A DNA stretch of 64,000 nucleotides, from positions 9,259,001 to 9,323,000 of the forward strand of contig NC_083387.1 in assembly GCF_031755915.1 (NCBI RefSeq), given 5' to 3'. Source of the DNA: Ziziphus jujuba (Eukaryota; Streptophyta; Magnoliopsida; Rosales; Rhamnaceae). The translations under genes and the position numbers were made by a program. This document shows, in pieces, positions 1 through 12,328 of this stretch (the first letter of the stretch is position 1; each line of letters starts with the position of its first letter). The notes under the pieces were generated by a model. It did no database searches and had not been told where the DNA came from. It saw only the letters and a list, made by a program, of their open reading frames with translations.

Positions 1-891
1 AGTAAGAAATTTTAAAATTTTGTGACTTTTGCGGAATTTAAACATTTATAAAGTCTAGCTGAGCTTAAAAATAATAATACCTGATTCAATTTGACACATT
101 TATATCCTAATTTTATATCAAATATTTTTTTACGAAATATCAAGAAAGTTTTATTTAGTTGGATTTTTTTTTTTTTATGCTAATGGATCTTATATATTAT
201 TTTAATAAAATTACCATCCAGAATTATTTTAATAGATCTTGTTTGCTTTCTTGGGTAATCTATTATTACTATTATTATTTTAATAACAATAAGTTCTTAT
301 TTAATTATTTTAATATCAAGAATTTGATAGATTTGACGTTACAACAAAAATGCGCGAGATACTTAGAAAATCTGATAATTTTACTTGATTAGTTTATGAC
401 CTTTCTTAACAAACTGATCCACAAAAGTTTAAGATCATAATAGTCATTAGTCACAAACAATAAAGAGCGATAGTACAAGCGTGCGTCCAGATTCATTAGC
501 GGAGATTTAATTATTTATTTTTTGCAGGAAAAAAAAAAAAAAAAAAAAAAAAAGCTTGTGTTTGGATGATGTAATGCATATGGAAAAAAGTTATTTTTGG
601 ATGATGTAATGTGTGATAAGGTCTGTGGACTTGCAATTACTTTCTCGTCCTTGGAACAGAGCCGGATTTTTTTTTTTTTTTTTTAAAATGATACAGGAGC
701 TCGAATCCTCAATAAAGCAATAATTTTATTTAGTCGTAAAATCTCTGTTCCCTTAAATAGCCAATTTATTTTTGTCATTTTTAGATAGAGGACTGAGTTA
801 TCCAGTTCGCTGACATTGAAATTCTTCATTGCTTTCATAAGTAATTAAACCACATAATAAACATTTTACCAATTATTAAAAAAAAAAAAGA
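1..891. other. AT-rich intergenic sequence
   Basis: I see no gene here. Open frames are short and low in complexity. An A-tract lies near 529-553. Just after it a 16-base word (TTTGGATGATGTAATG) occurs twice, about 36 bases apart. T-runs lie near 668-684. Confidence 0.6.
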
Positions 892-3307
892 GATATTGTC
901 AGCATTGGTCACTTAATTATACTATGTGTAATACTTTAGTCCTCATTTTTTTTTTTTTTTTTGACAAATTGGTCCCAAACTAGTTGATTGTGTGGACTGT
1001 TCATCCTTTCCGTCTAGTTCCATCCATTTTGCATCGTTACATGTATGTGTAAATCACACAAGGCAAAGTCTTTTCACACCCTTTCTCTAACCATTGTCCA
1101 TTGATGCAGTTCATGGCCTCCATCCTAAAGATTAGTGGGCAGTTTTGGTAAGTCATATTTGTGCTAGACTTTGTATTTCTTTTGCTATGAATATTTTTTT
1201 TGCCATTAATTCTCATAAAAAAAAAATTATTCTCTTGCCTACATAATCATTTTTAATCTTTTTCTCTTATTAATTTTATGCATCTCAACCTATTCTCATG
1301 GGGAGGAAAAAACAGTACTTCAAGTGGACCCAATGGAGCTCTTATTATACAGGTTGCCATTTTATATTTTGGCAATTCCCACATGAAACATACAGCCCAA
1401 TAGTAGCTTCAACAATCTTTGGTGTAAAGGCATGTATTTTCTCTACATACTAACAAATCTTAAAGCAAATTCATGATCCTTTGACTCTTTATTAATGGAT
1501 TATTTGAAGGGGTTGTAGGATTTGGAATTAGCAAAACAGTGTAGTAGAAGCAAATTACCACAACATGCAAAAGGAAAAAAAAAAAAAGAAAAAAAAAAGT
1601 CCAGCAATTGATGTTATAGTGAAAGAAGAATTCCAATGGTGCAAGATAAAAAAATAGCCTTACCCTATAAGTTATATCAATAAAAGAAATTGGTAACATG
1701 CTATCTTCAAGCCTCAAGAACTATGCTCAGTGTTTGCTAAAGATGCAGAGTAAGTTTGATGAATATCAGTAATTATGATTGAGTTTGTCTTATCAAAAGA
1801 GAAAAAAAAAAAAAATTGGATTTCCAATCACTACTGGAAGACAAAAAAATTCCAATCTTCTAATGATTAAAGCCTCTTTGGTTTTCCTAAATCCTTAGGA
1901 CCTTTAATTTCTCTATTTGCTTTCGTCTATGATGAGAATCTCTCCGTGCCGGCACAATCTACAATCTACTAGGGTGCTGACCCAATATGGATGAAAACCG
2001 GACCCATCATCAGAGCTCAAGCCAAGAGATTTAATGACAACCTAGCTGCTTTTATACATGGAATAATTAATTCTCAAAAGAACTTGTCAATACTTGAAAA
2101 TAGAAAGCCTATTTTAAGCATCCAAGTGTTGGAAGCCGTTACAGATCCGGATAGTTGTTTTAGTGCAAATATGGCCTCCGGGCAGCAACGAATGGATTCA
2201 ACACTTCTTGTATTCCATGGATATCACTAAGAGGCCGTGGAATCATGTCAAGGCAGAATCAAAACCATCTAAAACCATATTATACGGATAACATCTCAAT
2301 TTAACCGAAAATGTGTTATTTTAGCTGCTGGCTTTGATTTTTCTTCTTGGTCAAGCAAGTTTGACTTATTCCAATCAAGGGACAATGTGTGGAAATCATT
2401 ATTAATCATATTTGTTATCCTACATGGTATATGGAAGCTGATTTGGAGCTCAAACAAGTTGGAAATTGGTCAAAAATACTTTAGTAGTCAAACTAGTCAA
2501 CTAGTTTTCTAATTTGATTTTGACTTTTTGTTTTAGGAAATTAGTCTTATATTTGGTTTCTCTTTATTTATTTGCTGGACAAATCAACTTAAGAAAGTTA
2601 TTATTTTATTATGTTCATTATAAATTAATTAATTCCTAATTCAAAATAAAAAAATTAATTAATCCAAATTAGTTTAGGAAAGTAGATGAATTTCGACCAA
2701 CATGTTTCCTTTTCTCTTTGGTGGCCGGTTTTAACCTAAATTTTTAGGATTTATTATTTTGTGATTTTAGCCTATTTAAGGGATTGATTTTAAGGACAAA
2801 CACACATTTAATAATATTCAGAAAATTTATTGTAAAATAAAATTCTCTTAGTTTTATTTGAACACCTAAAACACTATTAGAGAGTGAGTGTTTTAGTTTT
2901 AACTTATCAATAGGGTTTCCATAATCTATTGTCGCGTATTCGTTATACCAAAGTTTCTAATCAAATGTTGGTTAGGGGTTAAGGATTTCCCGTAAAAACT
3001 TGAACTTCGTTAAGATTCGAACTAATATAATATGGGTTCAAGCACGAATTGACCTAGGTTCGTATTTGTCTCTAATATAGAAAAGGGAGTGAAGGACAAA
3101 GGATATGAATAAGACTTACATGTCCTTCATGATTGCCTCATGTGATTAACATATGAATATGACGGTCCAAAATGGATGGAATTAAGCAGAAAGGATGAAC
3201 ACTGCACACAATCAACTAGTTTGGGGATCAATTTGTCACAAAAAAAAAAAGTTGAGGGATTAAAGTGTTAAACATAGCATATTTAAGGGACCAATGCTGA
3301 TAATATC
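892..3307. mobile_element. Repeat bounded by ~145-bp terminal inverted repeats
   Basis: The stretch 892-1040 reappears as its reverse complement at about 3163-3307. The outer ends read GATATTGTCAGCATTGGTC on the left and, reversed, GATATTATCAGCATTGGTC on the right. The shared block continues through an A/T-run, a 'tgacaaattgg/atccc' segment and an 'actagttgattgtgtg' segment, with scattered mismatches. Long imperfect TIRs are typical of Mutator-like or other non-autonomous DNA elements. I see no transposase and no clear target duplication directly at the ends, although the 13-mer CACATAATAAACA lies outside both ends (851-863 and 3372-3384). The interior carries a gypsy remnant. Two unrelated copies of one repeat in opposite orientation would also explain this. 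Confidence 0.55.
1988..3095 (+). mobile_element. Ty3/gypsy 3'-end remnant (polyprotein tail plus LTR)
   Basis: A frame from 1991 starts with a Gly-Pro-Ile-Ile-Arg-Ala-x-Ala-Lys-Arg-Phe motif. This resembles the extreme C-terminus of plant chromovirus-type polyproteins (GPMTRARAKR-like). After its stop comes a purine-rich stretch (AAGGGACA, about 2380) and then sequence resembling an LTR: a TATTTAAGG promoter-like box near 2773 and an AT-rich leader. No protease, RT or integrase remains, so this is a 3' fragment. The gypsy assignment rests on a short motif and is moderate. Confidence 0.45.
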
Positions 3308-3846
3308 CCCATGCCCCCCGAACCACCCCCCCCAAAACAAAAAAAAAAGAAAGTATTTTATCAAAAGCAAACACATAATAAACAATTTTGTAATATAATC
3401 ACACATATCAGGATTATTAAGGTAGAGGTCTAAAATGGGCCCTTGCATTCGTGTTCGTATGGTGGTGCACACATTCCATTTATTTTCCATATCATGTTCA
3501 TACCATATCTAATTTTAATGTGCCATACTCGTAAAGTATTCGTACTGTCCAACCTAATTTTACACCTTTAAATTATTAGCTTATTCTGCCATTAAGATAA
3601 ATGAAAGGATCCTAAGATAAACAAAATTAAAAGGGAAAAAAAAAAAAAAAAGCAAAACAAGAAGAAGAAAATAATGAAAGTGAAAGGTACGCCTGCCGAA
3701 GTAGTTCATGATGTATTACGTTGGACCCAGTTTAGGCTTTTCTGGACCTTCATTTTGCCTCTATTAGGCTTTTCATTGGGCATCTCAGTCTAAAGAGAAG
3801 TTGACTGGAATTGTTAATGGAGTTTCTATAGGCACAATTGAAAAAC

Positions 3847-3940
3847 ATCCTCTACATGTTTATTTTTATAATTTTATTTAAACATACAAGTGAAAAAATC
3901 CTCTACATGTTTATTTTTATAATTTTATTTAAACATACTC
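3847..3940. repeat. Tandem direct repeat, period 51
   Basis: The word ATCCTCTACATGTTTATTTT and the bases after it, ending in AAACATAC, occur at 3847 and again at 3898 with an essentially perfect match over about 41 bases. The two copies are separated by a short AAGTGAAAAA spacer. This is a simple local duplication. Confidence 0.85.
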
Positions 3941-4610
3941 TTTAAAATCTAAACATTTTAGATATATTTAGTACTTATAATTGCATCTCCCAAAAAAAAA
4001 AAAAAAAAAACTTTATAATTGCCCTTTAATTAATTGAAAAAATATTATTTTTTTGAGTAAACGACAGCAATGAAACCTTACAATGGACCATTCGCCAATC
4101 CCAGGAGAAATTATTATGTAGGATGGTCTTACCGTATCATCTGTAGATGTGGTAGCCCTTCCAATTAGTTGATGACAAGTGATTGGCTCATTAAACCAAT
4201 TACATGCTATCCATCTATTTTTTTTTTTCTTACAAACAGTAAAGTTAACAAACGCTAACTCACCCCCCAAAAAAAAAATTAAAAAAAAAAATCGTTAACA
4301 CCATTAAGGCTAACAGCTAATAGGACAAATATTACCACTTATACAAATACAATTGACCGAGTATGCGGCAAAATACTTTTCCACATTTAAAAGGAAAACA
4401 AATTAGTTTTGGCACAAGGCAAAGATGGATAGAATTGCCAAAGGCATTAATTTTCAAGTAACAGGTTCTTTTGCCAGCCACTTCCCAACAAGCCGTTTCC
4501 TGGTATATTGCAACGGCATTGTCTTGCAAGATTAGGATCATAGTGAGCGAGAGGGATGAAAAGTTACAACTATTTGTCTCGGAGATGATTTTTCATCACT
4601 GGAAAACAAC

Positions 4611-4669
4611 ACTACTTTTTGTTTTTTTTGTTTTTTTTGTTTTTTTTGTTTTTTTGTTTTTTTTTTTTG
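4611..4669. repeat. G(T)7-12 microsatellite
   Basis: A run of T-tracts broken by single G bases, with a repeating unit close to GTTTTTTTT. The long hydrophobic frame across it is an artefact of the repeat. Confidence 0.85.
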
Positions 4670-5445
4670 TTCCCGAAAATGTGGACCCTCTTCATTTGGA
4701 TCTGTAAAATTTGCTTTCCAAGTGGTAATTGTCTTCTACGTTGATTGCGTTAACGTTTGTTAACATTCCTGTTAGCAGGCAAATAAAGAAGATTGACAGA
4801 GTGGAATTGGTTTAACAATCCAACCATTTGTCGCTTACCACATCTCCAGATGACTGTGGTAAGACTATCCTAATGAATAATCTTTCCAACCAAAGACCCA
4901 GACCTGGAACCGACCTAAAACCCATCCATCTGTTACTTGTACGGTTTTACTTCCCAGAATCAGAGTTATCAACTCAATATACACCAACCCCATCATCGTC
5001 CATCTTATATCTGCACCTACACGACATTGATTGAAGTGATTTATCTATTTCCCTAAGCCTACATTTGTGTTTATTACAGCCTTTGATGCAAGCATTAATG
5101 TCCTTTCATTCAATTCTTAAAAAGCAACTTAAGTAGGAAAATATTCCGTGTCTTGGGTTTTATTATGTTTATAGGAAAAGAATTACGAGACATAAAGAGG
5201 CAAAGACGAGAAAAGAAAGAAGTTTGCTTCCGAAACCTTCCCTCTAACCCAAATGCGGTGTAAAAATTGTCAGGATCCAGTTTGCAGTTACGCCAATTTG
5301 TTAATATGCAAGTATTTTGCAGAAAAAAGAAATACCATTTATTATTTAAAATACTTTGGTAAAATTGCAACAAGTAATTAGAAAATTGGAAAAGAAACTT
5401 TTTTTTTCTGGTTTTTAAGGGAAAAAAGGTCTCATTGACCAGTCC

Positions 5446-5539
5446 ATTTCAATTCTACAACATCGTATTGAGAAGATCAATTAAAAAGTCCTATTTCAAT
5501 TCTACAACAACGTATTGAGAAGATCAATTAAAAAGTCCT
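5446..5539. repeat. 47-bp tandem duplication reaching the IFR-like stop codon
   Basis: Two near-identical 47-bp units (5446-5492 and 5493-5539) begin ATTTCAATTCTACAACA and end AAAAAGTCCT. They appear to differ at one base (ATC versus AAC). The second unit overlaps the TAG stop of the reductase gene (5538-5540 on the minus strand), so the first unit lies in its 3' UTR. Confidence 0.9.
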
Positions 5540-7560
5540 ACAATAAGGCATCTAAATACTCACTAATTGTAGTATAATTCACATCTGGATACAGTTTCGT
5601 CCCGTCTACACCACCGGATGCCCCAATGTCGAAGTATGTTTGGTCACCCTTTATGAAAGCAGAATATATGAAAATCATATCCCGATTCCCAGGATATGGA
5701 GTCTCTGCACATTTGCAACAAGCTAACATTATTGGTATGAAACTTTAAACGGGAAAAGCAGAGGGCTTAGCAATTTCCATGGCCACAAGACAGTTCACGA
5801 CTCAAAATTATTTATATAAAGATTGTTTCATTCATTTATATAATATAGCCCTCTGATCATCATGGTGGCATGTGATTAGATGGCCGAGTTACCTCCACCT
5901 GTTCTTTCCAACAGATCATTACTCCATGTTTATCTATATAGATGTACTTTTTTTTTATGCGGTTAAGAAAGTTTAAGGTGTTCTTAGAACGATATACTAT
6001 TATCCTTGGCTTGTAGACATTATACAGTATGGGAGTAATTTGTCCATTAAAAACCACGTAAACCTTAGCAAAAATAAAACCATGTAAACCTAGTATGCTA
6101 CATTATTGCTTGCCTGCATTTGGAAATTTAACTTGTCCACAAAGCAGAACCAAAGACATCAAATTAAAATCTTGGACCAACTCCGACAAAGTAGAACTCC
6201 CTGAAAACATTATTAGATATGGTATCGCTAAAAGTATTTCATTGGAAATTTACCATTGTGAAACGGCGTTAAGTTCTTATATATCTCATTTGCTAGGTTT
6301 TTTCCAGATACAGAGATAAAGATGATTATAAAGTGACCAGTTTATTTTGGAATTCTATTCTTTCATTTTCCCTAAGTTCAGAAACTACCATCCCATCAAA
6401 TTCTTCAACTTGGTAATAAAAGTAGTCACCAATGAGCCTAACAACTATAATTCTCAAGTCCTCAAAACTCAAATAAACTAGTAGAATACCTGTAATCCTG
6501 TTAAGAAGCTCCTCTTCTGATACATAAATCTTTTGAAGCATTTTCGCAATTTTAGCCTCCCAAATCCCAACCAGCTCATTCATGGAGTATACATTTCCAG
6601 GAGGTCTCAAATACAACACTTTATTCAATGTTCGCGGATCATCCACTGTTCTGATAGTGAAGGAAGCAATATCTTTTTCTTGTACAAATACACCTGCGAT
6701 TGAAAAACAAACAAACAAACAATGAGAAATCAAATTAACATCAAAAATGTGTTGTTACCTTTAGTGTTTCCATGGCCAAAGATGGTGACTTTATCCCTCG
6801 GAGGAGAGGTTAGACCAGGCTGAACAAGTGAAGGAAGTAAATAGCTCATAAAGAAGTTGCAGGATACAAATGTATATGGAATGCCTTGCTCTTCCACCAA
6901 ACGTCTAATTTCAGCTTTTCGAGAATAGAAGTTGTAATCCATCCCTGATATTTGTACCTTATCTGGGTCCAACCCAAATTCTGAGGGAATGAACCTCTGC
7001 AATTGCATCAAAAAAACTCCACAAATCATCACCAAAATCAAATCTATTTGTCTAATATGGTTCAAAATTGAAGAACAAATTTACTAGAAAAGAAAAAAAA
7101 AAGGGAAGTTAAAAAAATTTTGACCATACTTTGATGCATCCAACTTGTTTGATAGCTCGGATGAGAAGCTTCTGATCCAGGACCTGAGTCGATGAAATAG
7201 CACAGATTACCACGTCCACTTGCTTCAGAGCTTCAATAAGGCTCGCTTCTTCTTGCAGCGAACCCTAACAATCAAAAAAGAAAAAAAGAAAAAAAAGAAA
7301 TAAATAAGCAGAGTGAAATTGAGTGGAAGATTTCAAGAATCTTGTAAAAGCAAAAGAAGCGAGCAAAGAGATAAGACTCTGAGAAGAGTGGCTCCGGCAT
7401 TGGAGAGGGATTGAAGGTTCTGAGACTTGAGAGGATGGGAGAAGGAGGAGTCTCGGACGAGAGCGAAGGTTGGGTGGGAAAAACGGAGACTGGCTTCGGC
7501 CAAATGGTGGCCCAAACGACCTGTCGTTCCAATTATCAATACTCTGCTCTTCTTCTCCAT
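5538..7560 (-). CDS. Isoflavone-reductase-like / PCBER-like NADPH-dependent reductase
   Basis: The spliced model has five exons: 7378-7560, 7130-7264, 6759-6996, 6490-6693 and 5538-5704. Every intron is GT-AG, all phases agree, and the sum is 927 nt (308 aa), the usual size for this family. Visible features are the N-terminal Rossmann dinucleotide motif GTTGRLG (residues 11-17), the family motif RFIPSEFG (107-113), the catalytic-type lysine in RKAEIRR (about K132), the segment GIPYTFVSCN, the motif DDPRTLNK, and a C-terminus of the YPDVNYTTISEYLD type. Family members (PCBER, pinoresinol-lariciresinol reductase, isoflavone reductase, eugenol synthase) reduce phenylpropanoid-derived substrates with NADPH in the cytosol. 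The sequence does not fix the substrate. The second glycine of GATGxxG is replaced by Thr, which occurs in the family. The gene looks intact. Confidence 0.92.
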
Positions 7561-8284
7561 GTCGTCTACTCTCTCTCTCTCTGAGTCACTGTGCGCCTAC
7601 TGCTTCAGCTTCAGCCTCATTGCGTTGCGTCCCTTCCGTCGTGATCACGAGGCCTGCACATGCCTGATATCTCTCTAGTCTCTACTTTGGTCTCTGGCCC
7701 AGCTCCAGCTTCGGTCCCTTATTTAAAAATAAAAATAATAAATAGTATTTTAAAAAAACAAAATAACAGCCATAGTAGCGAAATCTATCAATAGACTCAA
7801 CCACATCATTATGGCTTTCTTTTTTTTTTTTTTTATAATTTATTTATTATTTATTTTTAACGGAGAAAACCAAACTAGATTACTTTAAACTTTTATTAGG
7901 CCAAACGTACCATATAGTAATATCTAATATAATCCAAACAATCCTAACTCTAATAAATTTTTAAATTATACTACCGTTGCTAGTAGTTTTTGTTTTTAAT
8001 AAGTTTAAACAATATTAACCTATTAAATCAATGAGAAAATTAAGATGAACACCTTCCATAATTTGTATGCTTTTCAAATTTGCTTCTGTGTTCTAAAATA
8101 TTACATAAACAAGCTTACTACATTTCCATTTTCTTTGCAATGTCACACCATTCTTGTTCATAATTTTTGAAAATCTCACATGTGAATTTATGTCTCTTTA
8201 TCATTCACTTTTTGTATGTGTCCCCTGAAGCAAATTTCATTCATAAATCATCTAGCACACAAATTAAATCTCAAAACTTGAAAT
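7561..8284. other. Intergenic: 5' flank of the reductase, 3' flank of the neprosin gene
   Basis: A CT-rich stretch (7561-7600) directly upstream of the reductase ATG probably belongs to its 5' UTR. Beyond it the sequence is AT-rich with no coding frame I can support. Confidence 0.5.
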
Positions 8285-10173
8285 TTAGTGGTGAGAGATT
8301 TTGACACAAATTAACTTCAGCAAAAACCCCCCAGGTCCTCCAAAGACAAACCTGTAATCCCAATAGGGAATGGGTGTGTTTTGATCATTTTGTAAAGTAT
8401 AACACCCATATTTATCTAAAGTAATGTAGGCATAATTAGATGGAGCCGTTGGTACAGAACCTTTGGCCATAAACTGTACCATTCTGAAATGAGAAGCATA
8501 ATCATAAAATCCATCTGGTTAATGACCACTACCTATTGGTGGGCTTGTTCCATCTTTAGAAGCTCTGCCAAGTCCTCTCCATGCTACCTCTGAAGCTCCA
8601 TTTCCTGATTCTCCTACTATTTCCTTTGGCCTATACCCTATCACTGTCCTTTCTTGTACCACAAACCACCAATTTCCAGTTATTGTATCCTATACAATAA
8701 AAAAAATTAAAAAAAGAAAAAAAACCTCAAAATCAAAATTAGGTATAATATTGATTAATTTAAATACCATTTTAATTATTACCCGGTAGATCATAAATTG
8801 ATAATCATATGTTGTTCCACCATAGATCGAAACTGATGAGAGAGAGGTTTTAGGACCTATATTTGGGTTTATTTCTTTAAAACCCCTTGCCCAATGAGTT
8901 AAAGCAACCCGATTTTTATCCATCTCCCTTTTCACCAAAATTCATCAATTAAAGCTAAATTAGTTACATTATTAATTGATTGTACAAGTTGTCAAATACG
9001 TACGGTCCAATAGACAAACAATCGAGGGTTGCTATCCCCGTTGGTGACACCTACAAAAAGTATAAGAAGTTGTTAATTTTCTCTGCCTGTCTCTTGAATG
9101 GAAGTGATAAGAATAAGATTTTCAAAAAAAAAAAAAAAAAAAAAAAATTTCAAGCAAAAACCCAAGAGGATGTAGATTGAAATGCATTACAGTCCAGCCA
9201 GCAGCGAGAATGTTAGGTCGGTCAGGAGGACCATTCTGAACCAAAACAGTGTCAAAGCTAGACCGGTCTTGTGCCACGGTTACATTGTATGATGACCCGC
9301 TTCCAAAATTCATATGGCCAATGTGGTGAAACATTTCATTTGAAGGATTTGTTGCCCTTTCTTCTTCATCTTCATCTGTTGCTCTATGTATGGGAATTGT
9401 TCCATAGGGGCATGCTTCCTTCTTAGACCTTGAAGTAATGGCGTAGTCCCAATGCATGAATTTTTCATCTCCTCCAATGGAAATTCACTTGGTCTTTAAC
9501 TGCAAAAGATAATAATGAAATTCACTGTATTAATTAGAGGATCCAAAAGCTAGCTATGGTAATTAATTAATAATTAATAGCAACAAACTAGATTAGTAAA
9601 GCTAGTATATATATAACTGGCGGTTTTAATTTACAATTAACCCCTGTTAGTGAAATGAAACAGTTTACTAAGTTTCTCTTAATTTAATTTATGATGTCAG
9701 GAAAATCAACTGGAGAAATTTTCAACCGATGCTAACCATTGATGTACTCCAAGAATAATCAATGTTTATTATAAGTAATTATGCTAACTAAGCATTAATT
9801 AAAGTCAATGAAATTTACTTATTTCTCAATCTTTTGTATACATGGACTTTGTGAGTCTTGAGCAGAGGATGATCTAGTGCAGGTTGACTTTGCAGGCAAT
9901 AATAATTGCATTGATGCACAATATTGAAAAACGATAGAAGAAAACAAAATGTTATTTGTAGTTTGCAGGATATATAGCAACCTTTAATATACATGTAAGA
10001 CGACCTTTATGTTAATTGAATATTATTAGAAATAAATTATTTACGTAAAAACAAACCCTTATGAAGAGCAAAAGTCAATAAATTACCTGTATCGTTGTGA
10101 CTGCTTTACAACCATAGCTTCTTAAAAAAAAACATAAAATTAACAAAACTGTAATGATGATTTTGGAAACCAT
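8285..10173 (-). pseudogene. Neprosin-domain (DUF239) protein gene, disrupted
   Basis: Exon-like pieces in order: 10087-10173 (29 codons; Met-Val-Ser-Lys then a hydrophobic core, a signal peptide, with GT donor); about 9842-9930 (contains QPALDHPLLKTHKVH, a hallmark of the neprosin activation region); 9191-9499 (contains CPYGTIPIHR and ends GPPDRPNILAAGWT); 9004-9050 (NGDSNPRLFVYWT); 8783-8923 (ends GGTTYDYQFMIYR); 8285-8689 (TGNWWFVV, SPPIGSGH, final GGPGG). Neprosin relatives are secreted glutamic-type peptidases or DUF239 proteins. Damage: an in-frame TGA at 9485-9487, an in-frame TAA at 8519-8521 directly after GSGH where the family continues with Phe-Pro, and an exon 9004-9050 that can only be joined one base out of frame. 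The start of the second exon is also unclear. I infer a recent pseudogene. Sequencing errors or alternative splice sites could explain one lesion but hardly all of them. Confidence 0.78.
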
Positions 10174-11016
10174 ATTGTTACTGTAATCAACCCACTACTG
10201 CTAAATAAAATAAGAATGCAAAACAATATATACTTATATATCATAGACACACACATACACATGCGTTGAGTACAGTAACCATTATAGCCAGTCTTGCCTT
10301 GCATGTCTTCCACATGTGGTAGGAAATATTAATACAGGGGTCTTAAATGTGAGGATGGAAAAATGAACTCAATTTTCTTTCCATAAAGATGTTATGCAGA
10401 CAAATCCATTTTAAGAAGCTATGGTATTGGTTTCCCTTCCGTTTGATCACATGATTTTTGACAATTGACTATGGGTTGGTAAAATCTAACGGTTAACCGA
10501 GAAAGCCATTTTTTTTTTTTTTAATATTCTTCTTAAAATATATTCTTCTTTAGTAATTTCTTAGTATTCTTACCCTCATAAATGATAGAGGCATACAAGT
10601 CTCATCTCTATTTGCCCCAAAATAGAATTAGAAATGCTTTTCCATCTAATTAATTCCCTTCCAGCTGATTTTGAAAAATGATGCATTTATGGCATATTGC
10701 CTTTTTTTTTTTTAAAAAAATATTTATATATCTTCGTTAATTGTTGGGGAAAAAAAAGTGTTGACAACCTCCAGGTAACCTTCCTTAATATCTTTGCTAA
10801 TGATCACTAGTGATAGCCTTAGATCCTAATTCGATCAAACTATAGCTAGTAAAAAAAAAATATATATATATATAGATATATATCTATACACACACGCACA
10901 CTTGACTCCATATTGAGAGAAAGTATGACATGTAATCATTGCGCCGCATCAGAGTGCATCGTAAGTAGAATAAGAAATAGTCTTGTTCACTGTTGAACTC
11001 TACAAAACAATTGTTG
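10174..11016. other. Intergenic, AT-rich
   Basis: Upstream of the neprosin signal-peptide exon. It holds a T-run near 10509, a (TA)n/(TATC) microsatellite near 10860-10885 and ACAC repeats near 10240. I recognise no gene. Confidence 0.55.
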
Positions 11017-11446
11017 AGCTTTCGGTATGCTTTACGAGAAAGTTGAGCTTCCATGGTCGACCAAGCATCCTAAACCTTCACTTCCACCTAGAATTGCACG
11101 TCATGTACTGAAAATATGAGAGACAATGGAAAGCATATTGCAATTGCCAAGCTCACATTTGTTGTATGAAGAGTTTGGAGCCAGCGGTCGAAACCTTGAC
11201 ACTTCCATTACCGTGGAGGTGCAGGGGCCAAAGTACAGCAGGGCGAATAAAAAGAAAGAAGAAGAGGAAGAGGTGTTGGTTAATGTTCATGGAATTGATG
11301 TTAAAACGAACATGTGCTCGTGAAGTTTGATGTGTACGTGAATGTAGATGAAGATGAAAGCTTTTTGGGTCACATTATTACAGCAAACCGAATCACGCAT
11401 CTACACACCGGTTGATGGGAATACGTATATCGAGTACATGAGATGA
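11017..11446 (+). pseudogene. Polyphenol oxidase C-terminal relic
   Basis: Translated pieces match the C-terminal third of the complete PPO gene at 29-34 kb. They include SFRYALRE, then (frame shifted) VELPWSTKHPKPSLPPRIAR, then LYEEFGASGRNLDTSITVEV, a Glu-rich run with VNVHGIDVKTNM, and finally IYTPVDG...YIEYMR with a stop in the equivalent place. At least three frame changes separate these pieces, a TGA follows the PPRIARHVLKI segment, and about 50 codons of the KFDV domain are missing. No copper-binding exon lies upstream. It is a decayed PPO fragment on the same strand as the intact gene. Confidence 0.88.
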
Positions 11447-12328
11447 TGAATTGAATCAGTATAATTAAATCTTGAAGTCAAAAGGGTTCATTTTCAGTTT
11501 GATTGGGATGGAGAATTATTAATAATGAATCATAGATATCCAAGCACTGTAAATTCATCAAAATGTAACTACATTTGTGCAGAGATACATTAGTTCTGTC
11601 CATGATTAATTAATTTCATGAAACATATGGTTTTTATTAGAAGTAATTAGAAAAAGAATCGGTGGTGTACAAATTTTAACTTTATTACATATTTCAAAGA
11701 ATTGGTATATATTCTCTGCATGTTGCAGGAATCCTAACAAGGTGGAAGGTCTTTAGGGGGAGGCGAAATAGATTGGTCTCTGCCTTTCCCATTTTCCACA
11801 ACAAAAGCAGTTTTCAAACCCCAACCAGTGTGAAGCTCCAAATGACAATGCATGAACCACACTCCTGGATTGTCAGCCCTGAACCTTATAGCCGCCCATC
11901 CACCGGTTGGTACTCCAACTGTGTTTCTTTCAGGTGGATCAACCAAGTTGAACTTAGCCCGGTCGCTTTTAGGATCGAAATTCCCTATTCCACTACCAAC
12001 AACAAAGAAATTATAGCCATGGAGGTGGAATGGATGGGATTCCACAGTGAGAAGATTGGTATCTTGAAGTATCAACTCCACACTTGAATTGAAAGCAATC
12101 TTGCTAACTCTGGTGCCTAATGTGGTGCCAAGGTTAGCCGTCAATGGTGCTCCCGTGTAGTTAAAAGGCATCGGAGGACGATCAGGAAAATCGGTTGTAA
12201 ACACTCCTTTGATGTTGTAATAGTGAGCTTGAAGAAGACCAATCCGGGGCATCACAAAAGTGATGTTGTTCAAAGAAGCAGTGAGCCTTGTTCCATTGAG
12301 GCAAGTCAGGCATGTGAAGTCCAGCCGC

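Larger units (their letters stand above)
3308..5445. other. Intergenic sequence, no gene recognised
   Basis: The stretch holds homopolymer runs, a 51-bp-period direct repeat (3847-3940) and a T-rich microsatellite (4611-4669). The remaining open frames look random. It lies downstream of the IFR-like gene on the minus strand. Confidence 0.6.

Noticed and set aside
159..392. 77-codon frame near the left edge
   Set aside because: Tyr/Phe/Asn-rich translation of AT-rich DNA with no codon structure.
7427..7678. Plus-strand frames overlapping IFR-like exon 1
   Set aside because: Antisense shadows of a well-supported exon.
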